A stretch of DNA of 64,000 bases, taken from contig JAOYTL010000003.1 of the NCBI GenBank assembly GCA_025846845.1, forward strand, positions 418,192 through 482,191, given 5' to 3'. The position numbers and the translations under genes are program-made. Positions 23,326 to 31,797 of the stretch are shown here, piece after piece (positions within the stretch are counted from its first letter, which is position 1; each line of letters opens with the position of its first letter). A model generated the notes under the pieces. The model saw nothing but the letters and a program-made list of their open reading frames with translations, had not been told where the DNA came from and did not search any database. The DNA comes from Alloboseaceae bacterium BT-24-1. Its GTDB lineage: Bacteria; Pseudomonadota; Alphaproteobacteria; Rhizobiales; Beijerinckiaceae.

Positions 23326-24335
23326 CCCTGCCCGCCGATCCACAGGCCGAAGAACAGCGCCGCGCCCAACACCGCGACGAAGGCCGCCGCCAGCAGTTCG
23401 AGCCCGGCGATGATCCGGGCTCCCTTCAGCGAACCACCGCCGGCGAAACGCAGCGCCGCGAACTTGAAGAACACCGCCAGCGCCGCCAACGCTCCGGTGG
23501 TCAACGCCGTGCCGAGCGCCATGGCGAAGGTTGCGGCGATGCCTGCCCAGAGCAGGCCCTGCGCATTGGCGAAGACAAGGATGATCAGCGCCCCAGCGCA
23601 AGGCCGCAAGCCCGCCGCCAGCACGACACCGGCCATCTCGCGGAAGGATCGCAGGCGCGAGACCTCGTCCGCCCCCGGCATATGGACATGGTCGCAAGAA
23701 GCCGGATCGTGCGCCGCGCCGCCACCGAGCGCAACGAGACCGCCGGCCTTGCGCCAGAGCACATAGAGCCCGACCAGTGCGACAAGCGCAAAACTGCCCT
23801 GCTCGATCACGAAGGTTGTCGAGGCCATGGTCTTCGCCGTCGCGTTGAGCGCCAGCGTCAGCGTCCCGACCAGTCCGATCGCGACCAGCGCCTGCACGAT
23901 CGCCGCGGCAAAGCTGAGCGCCAATCCGCGCTTCAGGCTGCGATTATCGGCGACGATATAGCCGGAGATCACCGCCTTGCCATGGCCTGGGCCGGCGGCG
24001 TGGAAGACGCCATAGGCGAAGGCGAGCCAGAGCAGGCCAGGCAAAGCCGCCGGCGATTGTGCGATCGCCTTCAGCGTCGCGGTCAGCTCGCGATAGAAGC
24101 TCGATTGCCAGGCGAGGATCACCGCGCCGATCCCTGATGTCGCCGGCAGTGCCTCGCGCGGCAGCGCCGTGCCGAACGGATTGCGCGGCGGCGGGGGTGG
24201 CGGCGGAAAGTAGAGGCTGAGCATCCAGGCGGTCAGCCCGAGCGCGCCGGCAACCAGAGCCAGCGCCAGCAGCGCGACGAGCAGGCGGCGCGGCCAGAGC
24301 GGCAGGCCCGGCGCGGCGGGAGCGCTCAGGGACAT
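23319..24335 (-). CDS. NicO-family nickel/cobalt efflux permease
   Basis: A 338-residue membrane protein of the NicO (RcnA-like) family that exports nickel or cobalt. The signature FAYGVFHAAGPGHGKAVISGYIVADNRSLKRGL is present near the middle, and MAGVVLAAGLRPCAGALIILVFANAQGLLWAG is the second conserved block. A proline run (PPPPPPP) follows the first membrane helix. A cytoplasmic or periplasmic loop contains HDPASCDHVHMPG. The ATG at 24335 lies within the end of the DUF1007 gene (10-base overlap), the usual partner of NicO. Export rather than uptake is expected, perhaps protecting against the cobalt needed by the nearby nitrile hydratase. Confidence 0.9.
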   Translation of the reverse strand: MSLSAPAAPGLPLWPRRLLVALLALALVAGALGLTAWMLSLYFPPPPPPPRNPFGTALPREALPATSGIGAVILAWQSSFYRELTATLKAIAQSPAALPGLLWLAFAYGVFHAAGPGHGKAVISGYIVADNRSLKRGLALSFAAAIVQALVAIGLVGTLTLALNATAKTMASTTFVIEQGSFALVALVGLYVLWRKAGGLVALGGGAAHDPASCDHVHMPGADEVSRLRSFREMAGVVLAAGLRPCAGALIILVFANAQGLLWAGIAATFAMALGTALTTGALAALAVFFKFAALRFAGGGSLKGARIIAGLELLAAAFVAVLGAALFFGLWIGGQGS

Positions 24336-24976
24336 GCCACCAGCGCCCGCGTGGTGACCTGATAGGCGCTCATGTCGGGCGTCGCGGTGATATCCTCCTG
24401 CGCCAGGCGCTGCTGCGTCGCCGCGTCGAGCTTGGGCGGGCGCATGATCCGGACGATGCAACCCTTGGGCGCATCGCGCGCCGCCACCGCATCGGCCTCC
24501 TCGCCGATCTCGAAGGCGACGAAATAGGTCGGGTCGCCGATCTCGATGCCGAAGGAGCGGTTGGCCGTGGCCGGGCTCTTGAGCGGCAGCGTATAGGTCA
24601 GCGTCAGCGTCTTGTTTTCGTAGGAGAGCGAGGCCTCGCTCGGCGTACCGAACTCCTGCGCCTTGCCGTTCGCCTTGGCGATGGTGAAGAAGCCGACATC
24701 CGGCAGCGATTCCATGTTGACCTTGGCGAGCTCGGCCAATTCGTCCGACGTCAGCTTGCCGTCACCGTTCTTGTCGAGGCCCTGGACCATATAGGCCGAA
24801 TAGGCCTCATCGAAGCTCCAGCGATGGCGCAGCGCCCTCACCGCACCATCGGCGCCATAGAGAATCTCGGTGCGCGAGGTCACGAAGACGTGCGGATGCG
24901 CCAGTGCCGGCAAGGCCAGACCGAGCCAGGCCGCGGCAGCGGCAAACAGCGTCAGAAGCGTCGAGTATCGCGGCAC
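24326..24976 (-). CDS. DUF1007 family periplasmic protein with EF-hand
   Basis: A 216-residue protein starting at GTG 24976, with GAGGAA 7-8 bases before it. The signal peptide ends at LPALA, and the mature protein begins HPHVFV, the DUF1007 hallmark that could bind metal at its new N-terminus. GLDKNGDGKLTSDELAELA is a canonical EF-hand loop, common in this family. DUF1007 genes are nearly always coupled to NicO-type permeases, as here with a 10-base overlap. A role as periplasmic metal-binding partner is inferred from linkage. Confidence 0.88.
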   Translation of the reverse strand: MPRYSTLLTLFAAAAAWLGLALPALAHPHVFVTSRTEILYGADGAVRALRHRWSFDEAYSAYMVQGLDKNGDGKLTSDELAELAKVNMESLPDVGFFTIAKANGKAQEFGTPSEASLSYENKTLTLTYTLPLKSPATANRSFGIEIGDPTYFVAFEIGEEADAVAARDAPKGCIVRIMRPPKLDAATQQRLAQEDITATPDMSAYQVTTRALVACP

Positions 24977-25164
24977 GCGGCAATTTCCTCGAATCTGCGG
25001 CGAATCCGGCCGAGCCTTCATACAAAAACGCGCCCGGCGCGCCTACCCTTGCAATCTCGTGCCAAGGGTCCTGTCGGCATTGCCCGCAAAGGCGGCCAAA
25101 TCGCGGCGCAGCGCTATCGACCAGTCTGGAATTAGCCCAGAGTGATTTGACGATATCACGTCGG

Positions 25165-25187
25165 TTATGTCAGCGTTATTGACATAA
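25165..25187. promoter_or_regulatory. Inverted repeat upstream of the indolepyruvate oxidoreductase gene
   Basis: TTATGTCA and TGACATAA are perfect 8-bp arms separated by GCGTTAT, centred 80 bases before the ATG in an AT-rich leader. This looks like the operator of a dimeric repressor (MarR, GntR or AsnC type); no such gene is adjacent. Confidence 0.55.
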
Positions 25188-25255
25188 TATCAGATTGGAG
25201 GCCGGCGATACCGGTCCCTATAGTCGATGGATATGCGATCGTCGGGAGGTCGGCC

Positions 25256-28200
25256 ATGGCCGGTACGCAGCAGACTTCGCAAAGCGCCGCGGCCGGCGAG
25301 CCCGAGCTCAGGGCGGTCGCGCTCGACGACAAATACGACCTCTCCAAACAGCAGATCTTCCTGACCGGCACACAGGCCATCGCCCGCATGCTGCTGGTCC
25401 AGCATGAGCGCGACCGGCGCGCCGGCCTGAACACCGCCGGCTTCGTCTCCGGCTATCGCGGCTCGCCGCTCGGTGGGCTCGACCAGCAGCTCGCCCGCGC
25501 CGGCAAGCAGCTCAAGCCCGCCAACATCGTCTTCCAACCGGGCCTCAACGAGGACCTCGCTGCCACCGCGATCTGGGGCACGCAGCAGGCCGAACTCTCC
25601 GGCGAGGGCAAATATGACGGCGTCTTCGCGCTCTGGTACGGCAAGGGCCCGGGCGTCGACCGCACCGGCGACGTCTTCCGCCATGGCAACATGGCCGGCA
25701 CCTCGCGCCATGGCGGCGTGCTCTGCCTGCTCGGCGACGACCACACGGCCGAGTCGTCGACCAACGCCCACCAGACCGAGTTCGTCCTGGTCGACCGGAT
25801 GATGCCGATCCTCAATCCGGCCGGCGTCCAGGAGATCATGGACTATTCCCTGCACGGCTTTGCGCTCTCGCGCTTCGCCGGCGTCTGGGTCGGCCTGAAA
25901 TGCGTCAAGGACAACATCGAATCGACCGCTTCGGTCGACGGCTCCATCAACCGGGTCAGCATCGCGATCCCCGATGATTTCGTCATGCCGCCGGGTGGCC
26001 TCAGCATCCGCCGCGAACTCGATTTCCTCGACCAGGAAAAGCGCCTGCATCTGCATAAGCGCGCCGCGATCCTCGCTTACCTCCGCGCCAACAAGCTCAA
26101 CCAGACCATCCTCTCGGGCGGACAGACGCCGCGCATCGGCATCATCACCGTCGGCAAGTCCTATCTCGACGTGCGCCAGGCGCTGGAGGAACTCGGCCTC
26201 GACGAGGTCCGCGCCAATGATCTCGGCATCCGCCTGTTCAAGATCGCCTGCCCCTGGCCGCTCGATCCACAGGAGCTGAAGGATTTCGCTGAAGACCTCG
26301 ACCTCGTCATGGTGGTCGAGGAGAAGCGCTCGCTGATCGAGGTGCAGCTGCGCGAGGAGCTCTACGGCACGCAGCACCAGCCCATGGTGATCGGCAAGAA
26401 GGACGAGCAGGGCGAGTGGCTCTTCCCGGTCCATGGCGCGCTCGATCCCAACGACATCGCCATCGCGCTCGGCGCCCGCCTGCTCCAGTATGGCGATGAT
26501 CCCGCGCTCAGGACTCGGCTGGAAGAAATCGCTGCGGCGCAGGGCCGCCTCGCCGAGGCGATCGAAGTCGCCAAGCGCACGCCCTATTTCTGCTCGGGCT
26601 GCCCGCACAACTCCTCGACCGTCGTCCCCGAGGGTTCGCGCGCCTATGCCGGCATCGGCTGCCACTACATGGTGCAGTGGATGGACCGCGACACCACGGG
26701 CTTCACCCAGATGGGCGGCGAGGGCGCCAACTGGGTCGGCGAAGCGCCGTTCTCGAAGCGCGGCCACGTCTTCCAGAATCTCGGCGACGGCACCTACACC
26801 CATTCCGGCTCGCTCGCGATCCGCTGGGCCGTCGCGAGCGGCGTCAACATCACCTACAAGCTGCTCTACAATGACGCCGTGGCGATGACCGGCGGCCAGC
26901 AGGCCGAAGGGCATCTCTCGCCCGACCAGATGGCGCGCCAGGTCGCCGCCGAGGGCGTCGCCCGCATCGCGGTGGTCTCCGACGATCCCGACAAGTACCC
27001 GGCCGGCACGCTCTGGCCATCCGGCACCACGCTGCATCACCGCGACGATCTCGACGCCGTCCAGCGCGAGCTCGCGATCGCCAGCGGTGTCTCGCTGCTG
27101 CTCTACGACCAGACCTGCGCCACCGAGAAGCGCCGCCGGCGCAAGCGCGGCGCCTATCCCGATCCGGACAAGCGCATCATCGTCAACGAACTGGTCTGCG
27201 AGGGCTGCGGCGATTGCGGCGTCAAGTCGAACTGCGTCTCGGTCCAGCCGCTCGAGACCGAGTTCGGCCGCAAGCGCCAGATCGACCAGTCGAACTGCAA
27301 CAAGGACTTTTCCTGCGTGAAGGGTTTTTGCCCGTCCTTCGTCACCGTGCATGGCGCGCGGCCGAAGAAGGCAGAGCCACGCACGCTGGACGCCTCCGCG
27401 CTCGGTGCTGGTGACCTTCCAGAACCGAAGGTCCCGGCGCTCGACCACAATTTCGCTGTTATCGTCACTGGCGTCGGCGGCACCGGCGTCGTCACCATCG
27501 GCGCGATCCTCGGCATGGCTGCGCATCTCGAAGGCAAGGGCTGCGGCATGATCGACATGGCCGGCCTCGCCCAGAAGGGCGGCGCGGTCTTCAGCCATGT
27601 CCGCCTCGCCCCGACGCCGGAGCAAATTCACGCCATCCGCGTCGCGGCGGGCCAGGCCGATCTCGTCCTCGGCTGCGACCTCACCGTCACCGGCTCGAAG
27701 AAGGTGCTGGGCGCGATCCGTCCGGGCTCGGCCGTCGTCGTCAACACTGCCGAGGCGATGCCCGGCGATTTCACCCGCAACGCCGATTTCTCGCTGCCGA
27801 CCGAGCGGCTGAAGCGCGCGATCCTGTCGGCCGCCGGGCGCGACAACACCCATCTCGTCGATGCGACCGCGGCGGCGACCACCTGCCTCGGCAATGCCAT
27901 CGCCGCCAACATGTTCATGCTCGGCTATGCCTGGCAGCATGGCGGTGTGCCGCTCTCGCGGGCATCGCTGCTGCGGGCGATCGAGCTCAACGGCGAAGCC
28001 GTCGCCATGAACAAGCAGGCGTTCGAGCTAGGCCGCCGCGCGGCGCATGATCCGGCGGCGCTCGCCGCGACCCTCGCCGAGGCCAAGGCGCCGACCGACG
28101 CCCGCCAGATCTCGCAAACGTTGGACGAGATCATCGCCCGTCGCGTCGACTTCCTCACCGGCTACCAGAACGCCGCCTATGCGACGCACTACCGCGACCT

Positions 28201-28807
28201 CGTCGAAAAGGTTCGCGCCAAGGAAGCGGGCGTCCTCCACGGCCAGAGCGCGCTTACCGAGGCGATCGCCCGCTATCTCTTCAAGCTGATGGCCTACAAG
28301 GACGAGTACGAGGTCGCCCGGCTCTACAGCGACGGCGCCTTCCGCAAGCAGCTCGCCGCGACCTTCGAAAAGGACAGCGCCTCGGGCGAGCCCCTACGCC
28401 TCGAATTCCACATGGCGCCGCCGCTGCTGGCCAAGCGCGATCCCAATACCGGCCTGCCGCGCAAGATGAGCTTCGGGCCGTGGATGCTGGACGCTTTCGG
28501 CCTGCTGGCGAAGCTCAAGGGCTTGCGCGGCACCGCCTTCGACGTCTTCGGTTACACCCAGGAGCGCAAGACCGAGCGCAGGCTGATCGCCGATTACGAG
28601 GCGCTGATCGCCGAGCTTCTGGGCAAGCTCTCGCCGCAGAACCACGCGCTCTGCGTCGCCCTCGCCGCGATCCCCGAGAAGATCCGCGGCTTCGGCCACG
28701 TCAAGGAGCGCCATCTCACGGCCGCCAAGGCCGAGGAGGCCGAGCTGCTGAAACGCCTGCGCGACGGCTCGGCTGAGGCGCTGGCGATGTCGAAGGCGGC
28801 GGAGTAG
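25256..28807 (+). CDS. Indolepyruvate ferredoxin oxidoreductase, fused alpha/beta
   Basis: A 1183-residue single-chain 2-oxoacid:ferredoxin oxidoreductase that oxidatively decarboxylates aryl pyruvates to aryl-CoA with thiamine diphosphate. The N-terminal pyrimidine-binding part starts KYDLSKQQIFLTGTQAIARMLLVQ and holds GFVSGYRGSPLGGLDQQL. The pyrophosphate-binding part is around residues 440-570 (FCSGCPHNSS, MGGEGANWVG). A Cys-rich stretch near 640-690 (CEGCGDCGVKSNC, CNKDFSCVKGFCPSF) can hold an Fe-S cluster. The gamma-type domain begins FAVIVTGVGGTGVVTIGAILGMAAHLEG. Fused enzymes of this size are common in proteobacteria and may serve phenylalanine, tyrosine or tryptophan breakdown. It stands alone behind its own leader. 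Confidence 0.94.
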   Translation: MAGTQQTSQSAAAGEPELRAVALDDKYDLSKQQIFLTGTQAIARMLLVQHERDRRAGLNTAGFVSGYRGSPLGGLDQQLARAGKQLKPANIVFQPGLNEDLAATAIWGTQQAELSGEGKYDGVFALWYGKGPGVDRTGDVFRHGNMAGTSRHGGVLCLLGDDHTAESSTNAHQTEFVLVDRMMPILNPAGVQEIMDYSLHGFALSRFAGVWVGLKCVKDNIESTASVDGSINRVSIAIPDDFVMPPGGLSIRRELDFLDQEKRLHLHKRAAILAYLRANKLNQTILSGGQTPRIGIITVGKSYLDVRQALEELGLDEVRANDLGIRLFKIACPWPLDPQELKDFAEDLDLVMVVEEKRSLIEVQLREELYGTQHQPMVIGKKDEQGEWLFPVHGALDPNDIAIALGARLLQYGDDPALRTRLEEIAAAQGRLAEAIEVAKRTPYFCSGCPHNSSTVVPEGSRAYAGIGCHYMVQWMDRDTTGFTQMGGEGANWVGEAPFSKRGHVFQNLGDGTYTHSGSLAIRWAVASGVNITYKLLYNDAVAMTGGQQAEGHLSPDQMARQVAAEGVARIAVVSDDPDKYPAGTLWPSGTTLHHRDDLDAVQRELAIASGVSLLLYDQTCATEKRRRRKRGAYPDPDKRIIVNELVCEGCGDCGVKSNCVSVQPLETEFGRKRQIDQSNCNKDFSCVKGFCPSFVTVHGARPKKAEPRTLDASALGAGDLPEPKVPALDHNFAVIVTGVGGTGVVTIGAILGMAAHLEGKGCGMIDMAGLAQKGGAVFSHVRLAPTPEQIHAIRVAAGQADLVLGCDLTVTGSKKVLGAIRPGSAVVVNTAEAMPGDFTRNADFSLPTERLKRAILSAAGRDNTHLVDATAAATTCLGNAIAANMFMLGYAWQHGGVPLSRASLLRAIELNGEAVAMNKQAFELGRRAAHDPAALAATLAEAKAPTDARQISQTLDEIIARRVDFLTGYQNAAYATHYRDLVEKVRAKEAGVLHGQSALTEAIARYLFKLMAYKDEYEVARLYSDGAFRKQLAATFEKDSASGEPLRLEFHMAPPLLAKRDPNTGLPRKMSFGPWMLDAFGLLAKLKGLRGTAFDVFGYTQERKTERRLIADYEALIAELLGKLSPQNHALCVALAAIPEKIRGFGHVKERHLTAAKAEEAELLKRLRDGSAEALAMSKAAE

Positions 28808-28886
28808 CCGCACGAACGTTCAAGACCTGCGGCGATTCCCCCGCTTTTCTTCGCGCTCGCTGCAAAGCGACGTGCGGAGACGGATC

Positions 28887-29480
28887 ATGGACGGACTGGC
28901 CGGATTTCTGCTCGCCGGCATCGCCCTCACCGGCAGCCCCGGCCCGGCGACCCTGAGCCTGACGGCGACAGGCGCCGCCTTCGGCATCCGCAGCAGCCTC
29001 GGCTATGGCGCCGGCATCACGCTCGGCATGCTCGCGGTCATGGCGTTGACCGCGAGCGGGGTCGTCGCCGTCATCCTCGCGCTGCCGGGCCTGGCACCGA
29101 TCGTCACGATTCTGGCGGCAATCTACTTCCTCTACCTCGCCTTCCGCATCGCGACGGCGCCGCCGCTGGCCGAGGCGAACGGCGATGCGGCCGCGCCCTC
29201 CTTCGCCGCTGGCTTCGCGCTCTCGCTGGTCAATCCCAAGGGCTACGCGGCGATGGCGGCACTGTTCTCGGGTTTCGTGCTGCTGCCGCAACAACCGGCA
29301 GTCGATGCGAGTCTCAAGATCGGCCTGCTCCTGACCGTGATCGCCGCCGTCAACATCGCCTGGCTGCTCGCCGGCTCTGGCCTGACCGGGCTGTTCCGCC
29401 ATCCCAGGAGCAACCGGATCGTCAACCTGATCTTCGCCGCCCTGCTGCTCGCCTCGCTCGCCGCCGCCATCAGATTCTGA
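28887..29480 (+). CDS. LysE-family translocator
   Basis: A 197-residue membrane exporter of the LysE/RhtB type with about six hydrophobic segments. The N-terminus carries GIALTGSPGPATLSLTATGAAFGIRSSLGYGAGITLG, the family PGP motif region. FALSLVNPKGYAAMAALFSGFVLL is the second hallmark. These proteins export amino acids or similar small molecules. The ATG at 28887 is preferred over one 15 bases earlier because GGAGA is better placed. Its proximity to the aryl-pyruvate oxidoreductase may be coincidental. Confidence 0.88.
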   Translation: MDGLAGFLLAGIALTGSPGPATLSLTATGAAFGIRSSLGYGAGITLGMLAVMALTASGVVAVILALPGLAPIVTILAAIYFLYLAFRIATAPPLAEANGDAAAPSFAAGFALSLVNPKGYAAMAALFSGFVLLPQQPAVDASLKIGLLLTVIAAVNIAWLLAGSGLTGLFRHPRSNRIVNLIFAALLLASLAAAIRF

Positions 29481-29631
29481 TCCGGCGGCCGATGCCATCT
29501 GACAGAAGTAACGCACGACGCGCCTGAGGATCGGCGCAGAGGGTGTAACCACCGGCGCGGCTTGAGTTTGCGATGAAGCCGGCCGCATAGTGGCGCCATC
29601 CGCTTTTTAATGACCGAAAGGCCGGCGAGCT

Positions 29632-30306
29632 TTGATTTCCGAGGACGAGCTGCGCCGCATCGCCGCCTGGTCGAACGACCTGACGCCGGAGGAGTTCGAG
29701 GAAGCCAGGCGCGGCACCAGCATCAAGGCCTATGGCAAGGGCGCCCATGTCTGCCATGTCGGCGACCGGCTCGAATCCTGGACCGGCGTCGCCGACGGGC
29801 TGCTCAAGATGAGCACGACCTCGCGCAGCGGCAAATCGGCGACGCTCGCCGGCCTGCGCGGCGGCGCCTGGTTCGGCGAGGGCACGATCATCAAGAACGA
29901 GGCGCGACGCTATGACCTCGTCGCGCTGCGCGAGAGCAAGGTCGCGCTGATGCGGCGCCAGACCTTCTTCTGGCTGTTCGAGCACTCCGCCGCCTTCAAC
30001 CGCTTCCTGGTCCACCAGTTCAACGAACGCCTGGCCCAGTTCATCGGCCTCGCCGAATACGACCGCATGCTGGGAGCCACCGGCCGCCTCGCCCGCAACC
30101 TCGCCTGGCTGTTCAATCCGATCCTCTATCCGAACAACGACCGGACGCTGACGATCTCGCAGGAAGAGCTCGGCCTGCTCGCCGGCATCTCCCGGCAGAT
30201 GGCCAATCAGAGCCTCGCCAAGCTCGCCGAGCTCGGCCTCGTCGAGGTCGGACACAACGAGGTCACGATCCTCGATCTGGAGCGGCTGGCGCGCTACGAA
30301 GGCTAG
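29632..30306 (+). CDS. Crp/Fnr-family transcriptional regulator
   Basis: A 224-residue regulator. An N-terminal cyclic-nucleotide-binding-like barrel covers roughly residues 20-120 (GKGAHVCHVGDRLESWTGVADGLLKMSTTS, GLRGGAWFGEGTII). A long dimer helix follows, then a C-terminal helix-turn-helix (TLTISQEELGLLAGISRQMANQSLAKLAELGLVEV). No Fnr-type cysteines are seen, so an oxygen-sensing Fe-S cluster is unlikely. The start is TTG at 29632; no ATG precedes the conserved region. The target genes are unknown, and no palindromic Crp-like box is evident beside it. Confidence 0.87.
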   Translation: MISEDELRRIAAWSNDLTPEEFEEARRGTSIKAYGKGAHVCHVGDRLESWTGVADGLLKMSTTSRSGKSATLAGLRGGAWFGEGTIIKNEARRYDLVALRESKVALMRRQTFFWLFEHSAAFNRFLVHQFNERLAQFIGLAEYDRMLGATGRLARNLAWLFNPILYPNNDRTLTISQEELGLLAGISRQMANQSLAKLAELGLVEVGHNEVTILDLERLARYEG

Positions 30307-30494
30307 GGCAAAACAGGTCGAGCGAAACACTCGCCCAAATCCGTCTTCCAGCTGCCTATTGTGACACAGCGGAAGTTGGCCTTTATTCTTGAATTCGCGA
30401 AGTCATCCATTCGCAATTTTCTCGATTTGTAGACCGAATCCCGGAAGCCGGCAGTCGATTTCAGACCGGATAGCGTTCGAAGGGGAGACGTCCA

Positions 30495-31070
30495 ATGTTG
30501 AAGAAAATCAGCGTGATCGCCGCGGTATCATTCGCCCTCGCGGGTTGCGCGACCACTCCGACGGTCACCAGCCAGACGGTCATCGTCGCCGGCGTCGGGC
30601 CGGTGGAGGTTGAGCGACTGGATGTCGAGATCGCCGCCGTCAATCCCGCCGAGCGCATCGTGGTCGTCAAGCAGGGCCGACAGACATGGCCCGTCGCAGT
30701 GCCGGCAGTGTTCGGGGACCTGCAGAACCTCAGCCCGGGTGACAGGGTCGAGGTTCGCCGCGTCCAAGGCGTGATCCTCGGCGCCAAGCGGGCTCGGAAG
30801 GGCGCCAAGCCGGCGATCATCTACACCGAGGCCGCCGCCGACACCTCCTTCCAGAACCTGCCGGAACGCTTCGTCGTGCGGTCGCTGACGCTGACGGCAA
30901 GGTTCGAAAAGTTCGATCCGGAGACGAATGTCGTCAGCTATGTTGGGCCGGCCGGGCCGCGGACCCATGTCGTGGCGGATCCCGACATCCAGAACGATCT
31001 CCGCCGCCTGAAGCGCGGCGACATGGTCGAACTGAGCTTCGCCGAAGCCTTTCTGCTCCAGAAGTCTTGA
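30495..31070 (+). CDS. Putative lipoprotein of unknown function
   Basis: A 191-residue protein with a lipoprotein signal peptide (MLKKISVIAAVSFALAGCATT; lipobox LAGC, Cys 18) preceded by GGGGAG. The mature part has a repeated beta pattern: VEVERLDVEIAAVNPAERIVVVKQGRQTWPVAV and LTARFEKFDPETNVVSYVGPAGPRTHVVAD look like two related halves, each ending in a loop with LSPGDRVEVRR or LKRGDMVELSF. That duplicated GD-x-V/M-E motif suggests two small beta-barrel domains. I do not know the family. The upstream 190 bases are AT-richer and may hold its promoter. Confidence 0.78.
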   Translation: MLKKISVIAAVSFALAGCATTPTVTSQTVIVAGVGPVEVERLDVEIAAVNPAERIVVVKQGRQTWPVAVPAVFGDLQNLSPGDRVEVRRVQGVILGAKRARKGAKPAIIYTEAAADTSFQNLPERFVVRSLTLTARFEKFDPETNVVSYVGPAGPRTHVVADPDIQNDLRRLKRGDMVELSFAEAFLLQKS

Positions 31071-31103
31071 CCCCATCGGCACACAGCCCACCGCGACGGA
31101 TAC

Positions 31104-31148
31104 GTCAGGCGCGACCTCGGATTCCAAGAGAGGAAGGTCGCGCCTGAC
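31104..31148. terminator. Inverted repeat between convergent genes, possible bidirectional terminator
   Basis: GTCAGGCGCGACCT and its exact complement AGGTCGCGCCTGAC (14 bp) are separated by a 17-base loop and lie between two convergent genes. A T-run is lacking, so termination strength is uncertain. Confidence 0.45.
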
Positions 31149-31176
31149 CGCTGCACGAGCGCTGGCTCTGCCAGCC

Positions 31177-31518
31177 CTAAGACCCCCCACCCGGCGAAAA
31201 GAAGCACAGCAGCTCACCTGCATCGTTCATGCACAGATGGAAGAATCCATCCGGCGAGAGGCGGGCCTTCTGATAGGGGATCTCGAGCACCGCCGGCTGA
31301 CGGCGCTCGCTGGCCCACATCGGATGCCGGCCCGGCATGATCGTCACGACGAAACCGGACGGGGTTTCCCGCACCTCGCTCGCATCGATCCGGGCGCAAT
31401 CGGCATCCGAGCAGCATTCGAACGGATAGTCCCAGCCGCCCGGCGCCCGATGTGCACGCGTTTGCGTCGCTCCCGCGGCGAGCATGATCGCGATCGTGAT
31501 CGAGGCAAGAGCACGCAT
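31177..31518 (-). CDS. Small secreted Cys-containing protein
   Basis: A 113-residue protein with a signal peptide (MRALASITIAIMLAAGATQTRA). The mature part begins HRAPGGWDYPFECCSDADCARIDASEVRETPSGFVVTI and ends FFHLCMNDAGELLCFFSPGGGS. Five cysteines suggest disulfides in the periplasm. The pattern WxYPxxCCSxxDC is widespread in small hypothetical secreted proteins of Rhizobiales, but the function is unknown. The ATG at 31518 is chosen because the signal peptide starts there; the frame is open further upstream without a signal. Confidence 0.78.
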   Translation of the reverse strand: MRALASITIAIMLAAGATQTRAHRAPGGWDYPFECCSDADCARIDASEVRETPSGFVVTIMPGRHPMWASERRQPAVLEIPYQKARLSPDGFFHLCMNDAGELLCFFSPGGGS

Positions 31519-31797
31519 CGGCCAGTCCTCGCGCCGAGCCCTCGACCTGCGCGCACAGCCGAAACAGACTGCGCCAGCCCAGCAAAACCGGGCGCCTGCA
31601 AGCCTTGCGATGTCGGGAAGCGCTGCCCGGCAGACCGCGGGGCTGAAGGCCAAGTCGAACCTCGGCGGGACAATAGCGCCTCAAATGCATCTTGTCTGTC
31701 AAGTGGCTTCTTGCACAGCGCCGAGGCACCTGCAAAGCTTGCATGATCGCACAAGGGCCTCAGGCCCGGACAAACCCGCGACAGACGGGGCGACAGG

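Noticed and set aside
25190..27940. A 916-codon minus-strand open frame opposite the indolepyruvate oxidoreductase
   Set aside because: Composition is Gly/Asp/Arg/Leu-rich with no domain, as expected from the antisense of a GC-rich gene. The plus-strand gene is clearly real.
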